64,000 nucleotides of DNA from Vibrio chagasii (GTDB lineage Bacteria > Pseudomonadota > Gammaproteobacteria > Enterobacterales > Vibrionaceae): NCBI RefSeq assembly GCF_002954585.1, contig NZ_MSCI01000002.1, forward strand, positions 1,590,089-1,654,088, given 5' to 3'. Position 1 is the stretch's first letter, and each line of letters opens with the position of its first letter. Shown here one piece after another: positions 63,590 through 64,000 of the stretch. The notes below the pieces were generated by a model, which ran no database searches, was not told the DNA's origin, and saw nothing but the letters and a program-made list of their open reading frames with translations. Position numbers and translations under genes: made by a program.

Positions 63590-63613
63590 AAGGCCTCTCA
63601 CGCGCGAGGCCTT
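63590..63613. terminator. Scar terminator hairpin, site d
   Basis: AAGGCCTC (63590-63597) with GAGGCCTT (63606-63613) just after the lipoprotein stop, followed by AGTTTTA. Confidence 0.8.
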
Positions 63614-63643
63614 AGTTTTATCTATAGAATGATTACAACCACC

Positions 63644-63678
63644 CTACTTCACTGACTTGACCGCTTTCATCAAGGTAG
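63644..63678 (-). pseudogene. Alpha/beta-hydrolase 3'-end fragment, site d
   Basis: Only TLMKAVKSVK, stop remains on the minus strand before the sequence switches to unrelated DNA and then repeat copy C. Confidence 0.6.
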
Positions 63679-63699
63679 TGTCTGACCAGCTCTATTAAA

Positions 63700-63945
63700 C
63701 CAAAACCTCCCCCTCTAGCTCCCCCTCAAATGGAGTTCACCGGTCTCTTTAGATATACGATCGAGGGGGAGAACATTCTTTGTCGCTCAATGTATCTCAG
63801 CACACGTAGCGATAGGTATACAGTTCCTCCCCTTTTCCGCTATCAACAAGAGATTGGAGATGTAAACCAAGGGAAGGTTAGGAGGGGATTGTAAGTCGTA
63901 TCTGAGATGTATCTGCCACTTTGTTTTGTTTGCGTTACAGAATAC
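63700..63945. repeat. GC-tract dispersed repeat, copy C
   Basis: Full-length copy: CTCCCCCTCTAGCTCCCCCT, GAGGGGGAGAACATTC, GTTCCTCCCC, GGTTAGGAGGGGATTG. Close to copy A over its whole length. Confidence 0.8.
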
Positions 63946-63948
63946 AAA

Positions 63949-63972
63949 AAGGCCTCGCACACACGAGGCCTT
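63949..63972. terminator. Scar terminator hairpin, site e
   Basis: AAGGCCTCG (63949-63957) with CGAGGCCTT (63964-63972). The window ends at ACAACCGCCCT, the bases that immediately precede the hydrolase stop codon at the other sites, so a further fragment or the intact gene should start at about 64000. Confidence 0.8.
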
Positions 63973-64000
63973 AGTTATATCGAACAATTACAACCGCCCT

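Noticed and set aside
55829..64000. Chromosomal integron with attC sites
   Set aside because: The repeated elements are hydrolase 3' ends with simple hairpins. I see no attC-like R'/R'' boxes and no integrase, and cargo includes multi-gene operons with their own promoters.

Overview
The window looks like chromosomal DNA of a marine gammaproteobacterium, most probably a Vibrio of the Harveyi group. That placement is inference. It rests on an RcnR and an AccD that closely match gammaproteobacterial forms, several chemoreceptors, a DUF3360 permease, many single-gene LysR/AraC/Lrp/HxlR units, moderate-to-low GC and a green-type proteorhodopsin photosystem. No rRNA, tRNA, CRISPR array, transposase or integrase was seen. 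The loose gene order (regulator plus one or two genes, large gaps, several broken genes) is typical of an accessory chromosome region.

Layout. 0-10.6 kb: end of an EAL phosphodiesterase gene; an AraC regulator divergent from a stand-alone panB; a secreted 30-residue peptide; a Gly-rich lipoprotein; a LysR remnant; a metallophosphoesterase; an alpha/beta hydrolase; a nickel/cobalt-type rcnR with RcnR boxes in front of two unrelated small genes; and a LysR regulator divergent from an accD paralogue. 10.7-21.4 kb: a 1143-residue toxin/effector-like protein (ParB-like plus Cys-phosphatase signatures), a LruC-domain exoprotein with a partner lipoprotein, a soluble CZB chemoreceptor and a secreted HExxH protein. 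21.7-38.4 kb: an amine oxidase behind a paired TetR-type operator, a PLP enzyme with its Lrp regulator, an ArsC-like protein, a hybrid histidine kinase, secreted proteins, a GH114-like lipoprotein, a broken patatin, an aminotransferase, HxlR/YciI, a DUF3360 permease, a YunG-like protein, and a SIS-domain protein with a divergent AraC regulator.

38.5-46 kb: small genes (ribbon-helix-helix protein, 40-residue membrane peptide, other orphans), a LysR regulator, a CHASE3 chemoreceptor, and the first, frameshifted copy of a 1.35-kb segment. That segment holds a threonine-codon leader peptide, an attenuator, a short peptide gene and a roughly 300-residue protein I read as having two ABM-like halves. 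A second, intact copy lies at 60.5-61.9 kb and a decayed third trace at 39.6 kb.

46-53.4 kb: a complete retinal photosystem on the minus strand: idi, then proteorhodopsin, crtE, crtI, crtB, crtY and blh. It can make IPP/DMAPP, then GGPP, phytoene, lycopene, beta-carotene and retinal for the opsin. An XRE-type regulator and a divergent MFS transporter lie upstream.

55.8-64 kb: a modular region. Blocks of cargo (FAD/NAD protein + MFS + GST-like operon; the second attenuator/ABM-like copy; a lipoprotein) are each bracketed by the same minus-strand scar: the 3' end of an alpha/beta hydrolase gene plus its terminator hairpin. Three copies of a roughly 250-bp GC-tract repeat also occur here. The intact hydrolase may lie just right of the window.
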